DNA of 64,000 nt from positions 30,158 to 94,157 of the forward strand of contig NZ_WUQZ01000016.1 of the NCBI RefSeq assembly GCF_009829075.1, written 5' to 3'. Made by a program: the position numbers and the translations under genes. The notes below the pieces were generated by a model. That model did no database searches, was not told the origin of the DNA, and was given only the letters and a program-made list of their open reading frames with translations. The stretch is from Sphingobacterium composti. GTDB taxonomy: Bacteria; Bacteroidota; Bacteroidia; Sphingobacteriales; Sphingobacteriaceae. Below, piece after piece: positions 42,189 through 51,687 of the stretch (the stretch's first letter is position 1; every line of letters begins with the position of its first letter).

Positions 42189-45100
42189 ATGAAAAACAAA
42201 ATCCGAATACTTTTATTCGTACTTACACTTTTATTTTTTGCGACACCAGTCACCGTAAAAAATGCGATAACAGACAATGATATTCTTGAATTAGAATCTG
42301 GGAAATTTGCTGCTACCCTTCATCAGAAGGAAAGAATAATTGACAAAATTTTCGCAGATTCTATACTTAATAAAACATTTGTTAATAGTGAGCGATACCC
42401 TCTTCAAGTAAGAGAAATATCGAACGATTATCAAAATCAACAAATTTACTTATATATATATAAGAACACTAAACCAATATTTTGGTCATCAAATATTTAT
42501 GTCCCAGATACTGATGCCGGTCTAAAAGATGGAATATCCTATATATATGCTGATAATTTTTCATTCTTAGTCAAAAAGAAAAAGCTTACATCTGAACTCA
42601 ATATATTAGCTCTAATTCCTGTTGAAAGACAGTACAATTCTGCATATAAAGCCAAAAATTCTTCCTCGTATCTGAGTATTACTGCTAGTACACAATTACA
42701 AATTGCAAAATTTGGAGATACTGAGGAAATTAAAAACATATATTCTATTAATAATCAATATCTCTTCTCTGTCAAGCTAAAAAGCAATAAATACAACAAT
42801 ATTTACCTGAATATTCAACTATTCTGTTGGGTTTTGGGCACGATATGCTGCGTCATTCTTATCAGCAGTATTTGCGTAAGTGTAGCGCGTAGAGGTCAAG
42901 CATTATTGTCAATTATCTTATTGGCTATTACGTTTGTTATTATCAGAATTATTGATTTAGAGACAAATTGGCTATCTCAAATTTCAGACTACAAGTTATT
43001 TTCACCTCGAACATATGCCTACAGTTATATAGCCCCAAACTTGTGGTCCTTTTTAGTCAATTCGATTGTATTATTATGGATTGTATGTTTTTGTATATAC
43101 ATTAAAAAATATATTGTCCTCCCTAGTGTTCTACTCAAGCCACAAATAAGAAATTGGGTGTTTCTACTAATTCTGCTAGGTGCTTATTATATTTACAATC
43201 AACTTTTTAGTCAGTTAGCAACGTTAATTACACATTCCTCCTTTTCGACAGAAGATCTAATAACCTTATTTTTCACTTATGATTTCACTTTTTACCACAT
43301 TTTAATATATACAATTATCATATTTTCTGTAATACTCATTGCAGACATTGTGGTATATATAGGCAAAGTACTAACTCCAAAAACAACGACTAACCTTAAT
43401 ATTCAGCTCATTGCATTAGTTACGGCATTGGTAATTGGTGCTTTTTATGAGGGTTTTTCTTTGATTAATGTGCTGATTGGTATACTAATATTGATGCAAT
43501 CATTTGATAAATCATTATTACGATATAATAATATTTATACTCAAGTCCTCACTATTCTAACAATATCCTGTATTACTACTATCAAATATGCTGATGCTAT
43601 CAATGAAAACAATAGAGAGCATATGAAATTAATGCTCTTAAACTTAGAATCAGATGATGATATTGAAGCTATATCCTTGTTTTCAGGTATGGAAAATAAG
43701 TTAGAAAATGATCAGCAACTCAAAAAACTAATTGAATTAGCTTCTGTCAATCCAAATTCACAATTGATTAATAATTATATCCAAAAAAATTATTTGACAG
43801 GATATTTAACGAATTACAATTTTTCAGGATATTACTACTTTAACGGCAAGCCATTAGACAGCTATTTTTCAAATCCATTAACAGATTTCAGAGAAAAGGT
43901 TATCACAAACGCTACTAAAGTTAATTATACTAAATCATTTTATAAATCTAAAACTGAAATCGGTTATTATGAATACTTTACCTTATTAAGCACATCAGAT
44001 AATGCGGGCAATGCGATATCAATAATTATTAATTTGAAAAAAAACATTAATAATGTCGCTACATATTTACCTTTTCTAAATGAAAACGCAAGTGATAACT
44101 ATGCTGATGCAAAAACGAAGCATTATAATTTTGCGATCTACAAGGATGGAAGCCTAATCAGTCAAAATGGTAAATTCACCTACCCAAATAAGGATCAGTA
44201 TGATAACAGAAATACTAATGAATTCTACGTTATAGATGAAGATAACAACTATCAGCATATTCTATTTCGACCAGACGCTAATACTACTTTAATTGTCAGT
44301 AAACCTATTCAATCTTATTGGCAGTTTATTACTGTTGTGTCTATTACTTTTTTGTTCTTATATATTGTCGTCTCTGTCATTCGATTTTTGGCACAGGTCA
44401 TCCCTATTTATATTCGCCATGATGTATCATTTGTAAATCTTTACTTGAGATTTAGATATACACTTGCTCAGATACGCTATAGTTCTCGAATCCAGACTTT
44501 AGTAATTAGTTCGGTGTTAATAGCTATTGTGATTTCGGGTATAATTAGTTTTTATAGTATACACCTACAGACTATACAAAGTCGTAAAGATCAAAAATTA
44601 GATTATATTGCTCAAGTAGTGCAAAACTTGGAAGATATCGCTACGAAAGATTCTTCCTCGACGCACCTTTCTTCGCTTTATAAAACGATGACTTCGTTAA
44701 CAAATGTCGTTGTAACAGACTTTAATTTGTATGACAAAAATGGTAAGCTATTTTTCACCACACAACCAGGCATTTACAACCATAATCTGATTTCTTCTTA
44801 TATCAATCCACATGCATACTTAGATATGAATGTCCTTAAGAAGAATGAAACCTTATTCCAAGAACAAATAATTGATTTCGACTACGAAACAGCATATGCA
44901 ACGATCAAAGATTCAAATTATAAAACCATTGCCTATTTGGCAATTCCCTATTTCAATTACCAAGAAGTAGAGAATGAAAGCACAAATATATTACTAAAGA
45001 CGATCTTGAATATTTTCACGGTTATTCTCATCATATTTGCTTTCCTCTCTCTCTATATATCAAATAAAATAACTGAACCTCTACAGATCATTCGGAAAAA

Positions 45101-45932
45101 GTTATCTCAGACGAATATGTCAGCTAAACCAAATGAGTCACTTTATTGGGAAAAAGACGATGAGATTGGTCTTTTAGTTAAAGAATACAACTATATGTTG
45201 GTCAAATTGGAAGAGCATGCGAAGCAACTGCGACATGCAGAGCGTGAAAGCGTTTGGCGTGAAATGGCACAACAAGTAGCTCACGAAATCAAGAATCCAT
45301 TGACACCAATGAAATTGGGAATTCAGCAATTAAATAAATCTTTTAAAGACAATGATCCTAGATTTCCGGAGCGTTTCGAAAAAATATCCAATTCATTCAT
45401 CGAACAAATTGAAGCCTTAGCACGTATTGCTTCAGAGTTTTCTGCATTTGCAAAATTACCAGAGTCACAATTTATTGTATTGAACCTAATTGAGAAAATT
45501 AATAAATCTATTCATGTGTATGATAATATTCCGAACGTGCAAATTGAATTGATTAATCAAACCAAATTTGAGAAGCGTATAGAAATATTCGGTGATCGCG
45601 ATCAAGTTATACGTTCTTTTAATAATCTAATAAAAAACGCTATTGAGGCTACATTAGGTCGCCGTAAACCAAAAATTCAGATCGTAATAAAAGATGGAGA
45701 TGCACATAATGTTCTTGTAGAAGTTATTGATAATGGATTTGGAATTCCTGACGAGGTGATTCCTAAAATATTTAAGCCCAATTTCACCACAAAAAGCTCG
45801 GGAACGGGTCTAGGACTCGCGTTTGTTAAACAGACTGTAACAGGTATGAATGGTACTATTGATTACACTACGCGCCTCAATCAGGGTACTACATTTTATA
45901 TCACTTTACCTTTATACGTCGGACAACAATAA
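42189..45932 (+). CDS. Very large NtrY-like membrane sensor histidine kinase
   Basis: This 1247-residue kinase has a signal-like N-terminus and an extracytoplasmic region (about 25-205). A block of about six membrane segments (about 210-460) follows, then a second extracytoplasmic region (about 470-705), membrane segments at about 711-735 and 770-795, a third sensor (about 800-930), a membrane segment (about 937-960), a HAMP-like linker and a kinase core. His1032 lies in QQVAHEIKNPLTP, the NtrY-type H-box, with NLIKNAIEA, IDNGFGIP and GTGLGLAF. No response regulator is adjacent, so it is an orphan here. The ligand is unknown. Confidence 0.9.
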   Translation: MKNKIRILLFVLTLLFFATPVTVKNAITDNDILELESGKFAATLHQKERIIDKIFADSILNKTFVNSERYPLQVREISNDYQNQQIYLYIYKNTKPIFWSSNIYVPDTDAGLKDGISYIYADNFSFLVKKKKLTSELNILALIPVERQYNSAYKAKNSSSYLSITASTQLQIAKFGDTEEIKNIYSINNQYLFSVKLKSNKYNNIYLNIQLFCWVLGTICCVILISSICVSVARRGQALLSIILLAITFVIIRIIDLETNWLSQISDYKLFSPRTYAYSYIAPNLWSFLVNSIVLLWIVCFCIYIKKYIVLPSVLLKPQIRNWVFLLILLGAYYIYNQLFSQLATLITHSSFSTEDLITLFFTYDFTFYHILIYTIIIFSVILIADIVVYIGKVLTPKTTTNLNIQLIALVTALVIGAFYEGFSLINVLIGILILMQSFDKSLLRYNNIYTQVLTILTISCITTIKYADAINENNREHMKLMLLNLESDDDIEAISLFSGMENKLENDQQLKKLIELASVNPNSQLINNYIQKNYLTGYLTNYNFSGYYYFNGKPLDSYFSNPLTDFREKVITNATKVNYTKSFYKSKTEIGYYEYFTLLSTSDNAGNAISIIINLKKNINNVATYLPFLNENASDNYADAKTKHYNFAIYKDGSLISQNGKFTYPNKDQYDNRNTNEFYVIDEDNNYQHILFRPDANTTLIVSKPIQSYWQFITVVSITFLFLYIVVSVIRFLAQVIPIYIRHDVSFVNLYLRFRYTLAQIRYSSRIQTLVISSVLIAIVISGIISFYSIHLQTIQSRKDQKLDYIAQVVQNLEDIATKDSSSTHLSSLYKTMTSLTNVVVTDFNLYDKNGKLFFTTQPGIYNHNLISSYINPHAYLDMNVLKKNETLFQEQIIDFDYETAYATIKDSNYKTIAYLAIPYFNYQEVENESTNILLKTILNIFTVILIIFAFLSLYISNKITEPLQIIRKKLSQTNMSAKPNESLYWEKDDEIGLLVKEYNYMLVKLEEHAKQLRHAERESVWREMAQQVAHEIKNPLTPMKLGIQQLNKSFKDNDPRFPERFEKISNSFIEQIEALARIASEFSAFAKLPESQFIVLNLIEKINKSIHVYDNIPNVQIELINQTKFEKRIEIFGDRDQVIRSFNNLIKNAIEATLGRRKPKIQIVIKDGDAHNVLVEVIDNGFGIPDEVIPKIFKPNFTTKSSGTGLGLAFVKQTVTGMNGTIDYTTRLNQGTTFYITLPLYVGQQ

Positions 45933-45942
45933 TTATAACCAA

Positions 45943-45950
45943 TATCTTTG
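45943..45950 (+). promoter_or_regulatory. Possible -7 box for the C1B peptidase gene
   Basis: TATCTTTG is identical to the rpsA -7 box and lies 58 bases upstream of the peptidase start. No TTG is present at the expected -33 position. Confidence 0.45.
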
Positions 45951-46008
45951 CAAAAGTATCGGCAATTTATGTAAATTCGACTCGTAAAATTATTAAATTA
46001 TTCCTCAA

Positions 46009-47193
46009 ATGAATTGGAGAAAATCCTTTTATATCGCTGCCTTTTTATTGGCATCATCTGCGCAATCTTTCGCACAAGACAATTTAATCAATGCGCTAAA
46101 AAATAATGTTAGCGATAAGAGTAAAGAAGGTTTTGTATTCACAGAAGTGATCAATCTGGGTAATACATCCATTAAAGATCAAGGTTCATCAGGAACTTGT
46201 TGGGCTTATTCGGGCAACTCATTTTTGGAATCTGAAATGATACGTATGGGTAAGCAGCCTGTTGAGATTTCTCAAATATTCACAGCGTATTATACCTACT
46301 TAGAAAAAGCCAAAACTTTCGTACAGTTACATGGTGACCAAGCACAAGGTGAAGGAGGACAACTACATGATGTATTGACTATTTATCGTAAATACGGTGC
46401 TGTGCCTAATGAGATTTACACAGGTTTACGTGAAGGTCAGACGCGTAATAATTTTTCGGAGATGAGTAGCATCTTACATGGAATGACAGAGAATATTGTC
46501 AAAAACAAAAAGCTGACTCCTAATTGGCAAAAAGCCGTAACTGGGGTAATGGATGCTTATTTAGGAACGCCACCACAATCATTTGAATACAAAGGAAAAA
46601 CATACACACCTCGTACTTGGGCTGATCAAGTAGTAGGAATCAAACCAGATGATTATATCGGAATAAGCTCTTTCAAATCTCAAGAATTATACAAACCTTT
46701 CGTTTTATTAATTCCTGACAATTGGTCCTTCGAAAGATTTTATAATGTACAAATGAATGATATCTGTGATATCATTGACCATGCTTTGACTAATGGATAT
46801 ACTGTAGCATGGGCTACTGATGTATCAGAAAAATTCTTCAGTTGGAAAAATGGCGTAGCCTTTGTGCCAGAAAAAGACATAGAAAAAATGACTCAGGAAG
46901 AAATAGCTAATTTATTCAATGGTCCAAAACCAGAAGCTAAGGTTACTGAAGATATGCGTCAAGCAGCTTATGATAATTATTCTACAACTGATGACCATGG
47001 AATGCACATTGTTGGATTAGTGAAAGACCAACAAGGTAAAGAGTATTATATTGTAAAAAATTCTTGGGGCGAATCCAACGACTATAAAGGGTATATGTAT
47101 GCTACAAAAGAATACGTACGCTATAAAACCCTTTCCATTTTATTGCACAAAAATGCCATTCAAAAAAGTATAAAATCTAAATTAGGTATATAA
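46009..47193 (+). CDS. Secreted C1B (bleomycin hydrolase/aminopeptidase C-like) cysteine peptidase
   Basis: This 394-residue papain-fold peptidase has a signal peptide (cleavage near residue 23, SFAQ), unlike the cytoplasmic PepC of firmicutes. The catalytic residues are visible: Gln58 in KDQGSSGTCW, Cys64, His330 in DDHGMHIVG and Asn351 in VKNSWGES. It is therefore likely active in the periplasm or outside. It is monocistronic. The C-terminus lacks the self-compartmentalising tail detail I could verify. Confidence 0.92.
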   Translation: MNWRKSFYIAAFLLASSAQSFAQDNLINALKNNVSDKSKEGFVFTEVINLGNTSIKDQGSSGTCWAYSGNSFLESEMIRMGKQPVEISQIFTAYYTYLEKAKTFVQLHGDQAQGEGGQLHDVLTIYRKYGAVPNEIYTGLREGQTRNNFSEMSSILHGMTENIVKNKKLTPNWQKAVTGVMDAYLGTPPQSFEYKGKTYTPRTWADQVVGIKPDDYIGISSFKSQELYKPFVLLIPDNWSFERFYNVQMNDICDIIDHALTNGYTVAWATDVSEKFFSWKNGVAFVPEKDIEKMTQEEIANLFNGPKPEAKVTEDMRQAAYDNYSTTDDHGMHIVGLVKDQQGKEYYIVKNSWGESNDYKGYMYATKEYVRYKTLSILLHKNAIQKSIKSKLGI

Positions 47194-47279
47194 TTAAGCT
47201 GAGATTTTTTCGTGCAATCTAAAATTGGAATAATAAGAGTTTTTATTGCTATACTTGTGGAGAAAATAACATTTAGCTT

Positions 47280-48068
47280 ATGAAATTATATTATATACTC
47301 GCATCAGCAATTGTATTAATGTTATCTAGCTGTGGCTTGTTACAAAGCAATCAAAACGCATTACTTCATAAGGCGGGAGATTTACATGCCAAATGGCATA
47401 TTGTATCCATTGATAACAAATCTGTTGATAAAAAGGTAAACGGTAAAGAGCCTATTTTCAGCTTTGATTTAGCAAAAAATGAGTACAATGCAATCACAGG
47501 TTGCAATAATCTTATGGGCGGTTTCGAGTTGAAGGCTCCGAACAAGCTAAAGTTTTCTCTCGGAATATCTACCATGATGGCTTGTGATAATATGGATGTA
47601 GAGAGAGGATTATCAAAAATTCTTCCTTCCGTAGCATCTTATAAAATCAGTAACGATACATTATCATTTTTTGATTCGAAGAAAGCATTGAAAGCACAAT
47701 TTAAATTGAAAAAAGAAGATAAATCTGCACTATTACAAGGTAAATGGGAATTGGACTATATTGGTTTAACAAATAAATCGTTAGATCATCTATTTACTTC
47801 TAAAAAACCAACATTAGAATTTAATCCAAAAGAACTAACTTTAGTAGGTAATGGCGGTTGTAATAATTACTCTGGGACGTATACAATTGATGCACATAAG
47901 TTAAAATTTGGTGCAATAGCTTCTACAAAAATGGCTTGTCCTGCTATGGAAGGCGAAGCCGCTTACTTCAGGAATTTGGAAAGAATTACTTCTTTTAGCG
48001 TGGATGCGGATAAGCTAACACTTATTACAGATGATATAGCGATATTAAGATTTAAAAAAGTGAAATAA
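47280..48068 (+). CDS. Lipoprotein with two META (HslJ-like) domains
   Basis: This 262-residue lipoprotein (LSSC, Cys18) has two META domains (about 32-140 and 150-260). Each has the NxxxGxGGCNNxxG-like core: TGCNNLMGGF near residue 78 and GNGGCNNYSGTY near 196, followed by MACDNM and MACPAME. HslJ/META proteins are linked to heat-shock or motility phenotypes, but their molecular role is unknown. The duplication in one chain is visible by eye. The terminator begins at its stop codon. Confidence 0.88.
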   Translation: MKLYYILASAIVLMLSSCGLLQSNQNALLHKAGDLHAKWHIVSIDNKSVDKKVNGKEPIFSFDLAKNEYNAITGCNNLMGGFELKAPNKLKFSLGISTMMACDNMDVERGLSKILPSVASYKISNDTLSFFDSKKALKAQFKLKKEDKSALLQGKWELDYIGLTNKSLDHLFTSKKPTLEFNPKELTLVGNGGCNNYSGTYTIDAHKLKFGAIASTKMACPAMEGEAAYFRNLERITSFSVDADKLTLITDDIAILRFKKVK

Positions 48069-48103
48069 CAAAAAGAGAGGATTTATAATCCTCTCTTTTT
48101 GTT
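48067..48103. terminator. Bidirectional terminator between the META lipoprotein and cysM
   Basis: A perfect 16-base stem AACAAAAAGAGAGGAT / ATCCTCTCTTTTTGTT has a 5-base loop. Its outer ends overlap both the META stop codon and the cysM stop codon. Confidence 0.9.
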
Positions 48104-48974
48104 ATCCGAATAAATCTGAACTTAAATAACGATCACCTCGATCACAAGCTATAAATACAATTATTCCCACATCAATTTCACTTGCAACTTGTAGAGCTGC
48201 ATGAAAAGCTCCTCCTGTACTCATTCCTGCAAACACACCTTCTTTCTTTGCTAGTAATCTCGCTTTATTAATTGCATCTTGTTGATTCACATCAATCACC
48301 CTATCCACACGAGAAGGATCAAATATCTTTGGCAAATATGCTTCGGGCCAATGTCTAATTCCTGGTATCGAGGACTCTTCAGTTGGCTGACAACCTACGA
48401 TTTGAATATTTGGATTTTTATCTTTCAAATAAATGGAATTGCCCATAATAGTACCAGTTGTTCCCATCGCACTTACAAAGTGTGTAATTTTTCCATCCGT
48501 ATCACGCCAAATTTCCGGGCCAGTAGTTTTTACATGCGCCTCAAAGTTATCTGGATTTGCAAATTGATTCAGAATAAAAACACCTTCCTTAGCTGCCTTT
48601 TCCTCTGCATAATCTCGGCAAACTTCCATATTCTCTAATAAAGTAACTTGAGCACCAAAAGCTTCCATAGTCAACGTACGCTCACGTGTAGAGCTAGACG
48701 GCATTACCAACTCCAGGTCCATCTCATACATACTCGCGATCATAGCTAAAGCTATTCCTGTGTTGCCACTTGTTGCTTCAATTAATTTATCGCCTTTCTT
48801 AATATCACCACGCTCTATTGCCGAACGAATCATATTCAGAGCTGGTCTATCTTTCACCGAACCAGCAGGATTATTACCCTCTAGTTTAGCATATATTTTA
48901 ACCTTTGGATTGTTATGAAAACTTGTGATTTCTACCAAAGGTGTATTCCCTATTGTATCTATTATATTTCCCAT
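48102..48974 (-). CDS. cysM: Cysteine synthase (O-acetylserine sulfhydrylase B type)
   Basis: This 290-residue PLP enzyme makes cysteine from O-acetylserine and sulfide or thiosulfate. The PLP lysine is Lys41 in NPAGSVKDR; TSGNTGIALAM binds substrate and GTTGTIMG the phosphate. The short length (CysM about 290-303, CysK about 310-325) and CysM-like GCQPTEESSIPGI segment favour CysM. It lies 2 bases after the serine acetyltransferase gene, so the two-step pathway is in one operon. Confidence 0.92.
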   Translation of the reverse strand: MGNIIDTIGNTPLVEITSFHNNPKVKIYAKLEGNNPAGSVKDRPALNMIRSAIERGDIKKGDKLIEATSGNTGIALAMIASMYEMDLELVMPSSSTRERTLTMEAFGAQVTLLENMEVCRDYAEEKAAKEGVFILNQFANPDNFEAHVKTTGPEIWRDTDGKITHFVSAMGTTGTIMGNSIYLKDKNPNIQIVGCQPTEESSIPGIRHWPEAYLPKIFDPSRVDRVIDVNQQDAINKARLLAKKEGVFAGMSTGGAFHAALQVASEIDVGIIVFIACDRGDRYLSSDLFG

Positions 48975-48976
48975 TG

Positions 48977-49783
48977 TTAAGCGGGTTTTGTGTCAATAAA
49001 TTTTGAATTAGACTGATGGTACACCGTAGTGTAAGGCTCTATGCTTGATGTGAGCCAAACATTACCGCCTATTATCGAATGGTGTCCAACGCGTGTTTCA
49101 CCACCTAAGATTGTTGCCCCTGCATAAATCACCACATAGTCTTCTATAATCGGATGACGTTGTTTACCTGCTAAATTTTTTTCAACACTGAGTGCTCCTA
49201 ACGTAACGCCTTGATATAATTTCACATGCTCTCCGATAATACATGTTTCTCCGATCACTAAACCTGTACCATGGTCTATATGTAAATATTTACCAATAGT
49301 GGCCCCAGGGTGAATATCTATTCCCGTACGCTCGTGTGCCCATTCTGTGAGTATACGTGGGATTAATGGAACATCCAATAACCATAATTTATTTGCCATA
49401 CGATAAATACATGTGGCCAAAAAACCTGGATATGTTCGTATGACCTCTCTTAGATCTTGTGCGGCAGGGTCGCCTTTTAGAATAGCTTGTGCGTCAGTCA
49501 ACATGACCTCATACAATTCTGGCAAAGAAATATAAAACTTTTGAACAATAATATCATTATCACAATTGTTGCATGTATGACTTTTTCTCAGAATACTAAG
49601 CAATTCTTGCTCTGATCGCCTAAAAATATCTTTTACGTCGTCTACAGAAGACAATTGTTGAGGATTTCTTTCTGGAAATAATGCTCTAAACAAATCTCGC
49701 GCCCAAGTCCAAATACGCGTATTACTAGGCATATCCTGTGCTTCTATTTGTTTTTGGTAAAGATGGTTGTAAAAATCTTCCAT
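48977..49783 (-). CDS. Serine O-acetyltransferase
   Basis: This 268-residue enzyme acetylates serine for cysteine synthesis. The left-handed beta-helix is shown by IHPGATIGKYLHIDHGTGLVIG (key part HIDHGTGLVIGE) and YQGVTLGALS; His and Asp of the active site lie in these repeats. The N-terminal helical domain is of the EpsC/SrpH type common in Bacteroidota. A CNNC pair near residue 72 is unusual for E. coli CysE. It is transcribed with cysM. Confidence 0.92.
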   Translation of the reverse strand: MEDFYNHLYQKQIEAQDMPSNTRIWTWARDLFRALFPERNPQQLSSVDDVKDIFRRSEQELLSILRKSHTCNNCDNDIIVQKFYISLPELYEVMLTDAQAILKGDPAAQDLREVIRTYPGFLATCIYRMANKLWLLDVPLIPRILTEWAHERTGIDIHPGATIGKYLHIDHGTGLVIGETCIIGEHVKLYQGVTLGALSVEKNLAGKQRHPIIEDYVVIYAGATILGGETRVGHHSIIGGNVWLTSSIEPYTTVYHQSNSKFIDTKPA

Positions 49784-49834
49784 GAATGCAAATCTACATT
49801 ATTGATTAATAAAAATCTACTTTTAAGGTAGATT

Positions 49835-50218
49835 TTATAGAACTAATTTTTTCATTAACTCTATATGTGTTTCTTCTGCAGATATGCAAAGTCCAGTATG
49901 CGATGGAGAACATTGAATAATCGTACTTCTATTAGCCGTCAACCAGCGAAATCTCTCGGATTGTTCAAGAGTCGCAATCTTGCCATATGCGTTGTTTCCT
50001 GCACAAATCTGTTGAAACGATTCCAAATGTTCTTTTATCATCTCTATATCAACATCCGCATAAAGCGCTTTTATCTTTTGTTCATTCAGATAAAACAAAA
50101 ATTCTGCGTAACGAAACTTTTTAGCATAAAGTGCGACACCAACATTCACAAACTCCTCACGTTCTACACGAGGTACCATCCGCACTACGGCATACTCATA
50201 TAATGTTCTTACGCTCAT
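49835..50218 (-). CDS. DUF3037 family protein
   Basis: This 127-residue cytoplasmic protein begins TLYEYAVVRMVPRVEREEFVNVGV, a start typical of DUF3037 (seen here as YAVVRMVPRVEREEFVNVG). Function is unknown. It overlaps the HipA-like kinase gene by 23 bases and follows it in the same operon. This pairing recurs in other bacteria, so the two proteins probably act together. Confidence 0.85.
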   Translation of the reverse strand: MSVRTLYEYAVVRMVPRVEREEFVNVGVALYAKKFRYAEFLFYLNEQKIKALYADVDIEMIKEHLESFQQICAGNNAYGKIATLEQSERFRWLTANRSTIIQCSPSHTGLCISAEETHIELMKKLVL

Positions 50219-50993
50219 TTGCTATTTGATTTAAAAATAGAATTGAATTTGCTAACCTTCTTACCAAAAACTGAAAGTAAACCTCTCTGACTTCATCTGG
50301 GCTAAGCTCTCTACCTTCTTCGACCAGCCATTCGTCAGGAATGATCATTAAAATATTGCGAATGACTTTTTCAGTAAATAAGGAATTGTATTTTTCATTA
50401 ATCTCCTGAACCTTGGAAGCTTGCTTTAACAAAACATGGTCTTTTATTTGAACAAAAGGTTTTGTTACATAATCTTCCCAGTTGTCCCAAGAATGATGAA
50501 AATATAAAGAAGCTCCATGATCTATCAGCCACAACTCCTTTTTCCAAATCAACATATTGGTATTACGAGCCGTACGGTCTACATTCATCAACAGCGCGTC
50601 CAGCCAAACAATTTTTGAGGCTTCTTCTTCACAGATCACATCTACATTAGCATCATAGGTGATTGCGCCATTTAAAAAATGTACACCCAAATTTTTGCCA
50701 ATAGAAAATTTAAGCAAATCCTGAATTTCTTCATCAGCTTCTAATCGCCACAACGACTCATCCAAATTAGCAAACACCAATTCGGGCATCCGCAATCCTA
50801 ATATGCGTGCTAGCTCTCCTCCTATCAATTCCGCAACCAAAGCCTTCTTTCCTTGACCTGCACCACGAAATTTAATGACATAACTAAATCCATCATCAGC
50901 ATCTACCAATCCTGGCAGCGAACCGCCCTCACGAAATGGCTGCACATAACGAATGATTTCGACTTCTCGAATTTCTGGCTTTTGTATTCCCAT
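50196..50993 (-). CDS. HipA-like kinase domain protein
   Basis: This 265-residue protein belongs to the stand-alone HipA-like kinase family, shorter than HipA itself (about 440). Visible kinase-like residues are Lys41 in YVIKFRG, Glu55 in VAELIGGE, Asp139 and Asn144 in NVDRTARNTN (catalytic loop) and Asp158 in LIDHGAS (metal site). So the core looks intact and could phosphorylate a protein or small molecule. No HipB-like DNA-binding antitoxin is adjacent; the partner is DUF3037. The target is unknown. Confidence 0.85.
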   Translation of the reverse strand: MGIQKPEIREVEIIRYVQPFREGGSLPGLVDADDGFSYVIKFRGAGQGKKALVAELIGGELARILGLRMPELVFANLDESLWRLEADEEIQDLLKFSIGKNLGVHFLNGAITYDANVDVICEEEASKIVWLDALLMNVDRTARNTNMLIWKKELWLIDHGASLYFHHSWDNWEDYVTKPFVQIKDHVLLKQASKVQEINEKYNSLFTEKVIRNILMIIPDEWLVEEGRELSPDEVREVYFQFLVRRLANSILFLNQIANERKNII

Positions 50994-51100
50994 TTGTATT
51001 TTTCAATGTATACCCGAAGTTAATTGAAAATATATTAGCATTTAGTATAAAAACACAAATTCAAACACTAATGTGACTATACACGAACTACTTTTCTGAT

Positions 51101-51108
51101 TATATTTG
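51101..51108 (+). promoter_or_regulatory. Possible -7 box for the DUF1599-aroK-gld operon
   Basis: TATATTTG matches TAnnTTTG, 29 bases upstream of the DUF1599 start. No TTG was found at -33. Confidence 0.4.
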
Positions 51109-51137
51109 TAACACAACATTTCATTATCATATAGTAT

Positions 51138-51683
51138 ATGAACACTACAGAGGAATATAATGCGGTTATCGATTTATGTAAGAATCTATTTGTCAACAAG
51201 ACAAAAGATTATGGTACTTCTTGGCGTATTATGCGCTTAAGTTCGATCACAGATCAACTTTACATTAAAGCTAAACGAATCCGAACACTTGAGGTTAAGC
51301 AGGTATCTAAGGTGGGCGATGATATAGCTGGTGAATTTGTTGCAATTATTAACTATTGCGTGATTGCCTTAATGCAATTGGAATTAGGCGAAGAGGGCGA
51401 AGAAAATCTTGATGCAGCTGTAGTAGAAAAAATGTATAGTGAAAAGGTAAATGAAACTAGAGATTTAATGTTCGCTAAGAATCATGATTATGGTGAGGCA
51501 TGGCGTGACATGCGCATTTCGTCTATGACTGACATGATTCTTATGAAATTGCACCGTGTAAAACAAATGGAAAATAATCATGGTAAAACTATTGTTTCCG
51601 AAGGTTTTGCCGCCAATTATCAAGATATGTTGAATTATGCAGTATTTGCTTTAATTAAAATGGGATTTGCAGTTAAAAATTAA
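51138..51683 (+). CDS. DUF1599 protein with internal duplication
   Basis: This 181-residue cytoplasmic protein is made of two similar halves. TKDYGTSWRIMRLSSITDQ (22-40) matches NHDYGEAWRDMRISSMTDM (115-133), and both continue with a K..R...E helix and a later (I/L)NY(C/A)V.AL segment. The family is named a nucleotide-modification-associated domain in some schemes, but its reaction is unknown. It heads the operon that runs to the Gld genes. Confidence 0.85.
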   Translation: MNTTEEYNAVIDLCKNLFVNKTKDYGTSWRIMRLSSITDQLYIKAKRIRTLEVKQVSKVGDDIAGEFVAIINYCVIALMQLELGEEGEENLDAAVVEKMYSEKVNETRDLMFAKNHDYGEAWRDMRISSMTDMILMKLHRVKQMENNHGKTIVSEGFAANYQDMLNYAVFALIKMGFAVKN

Positions 51684-51687
51684 AAAT

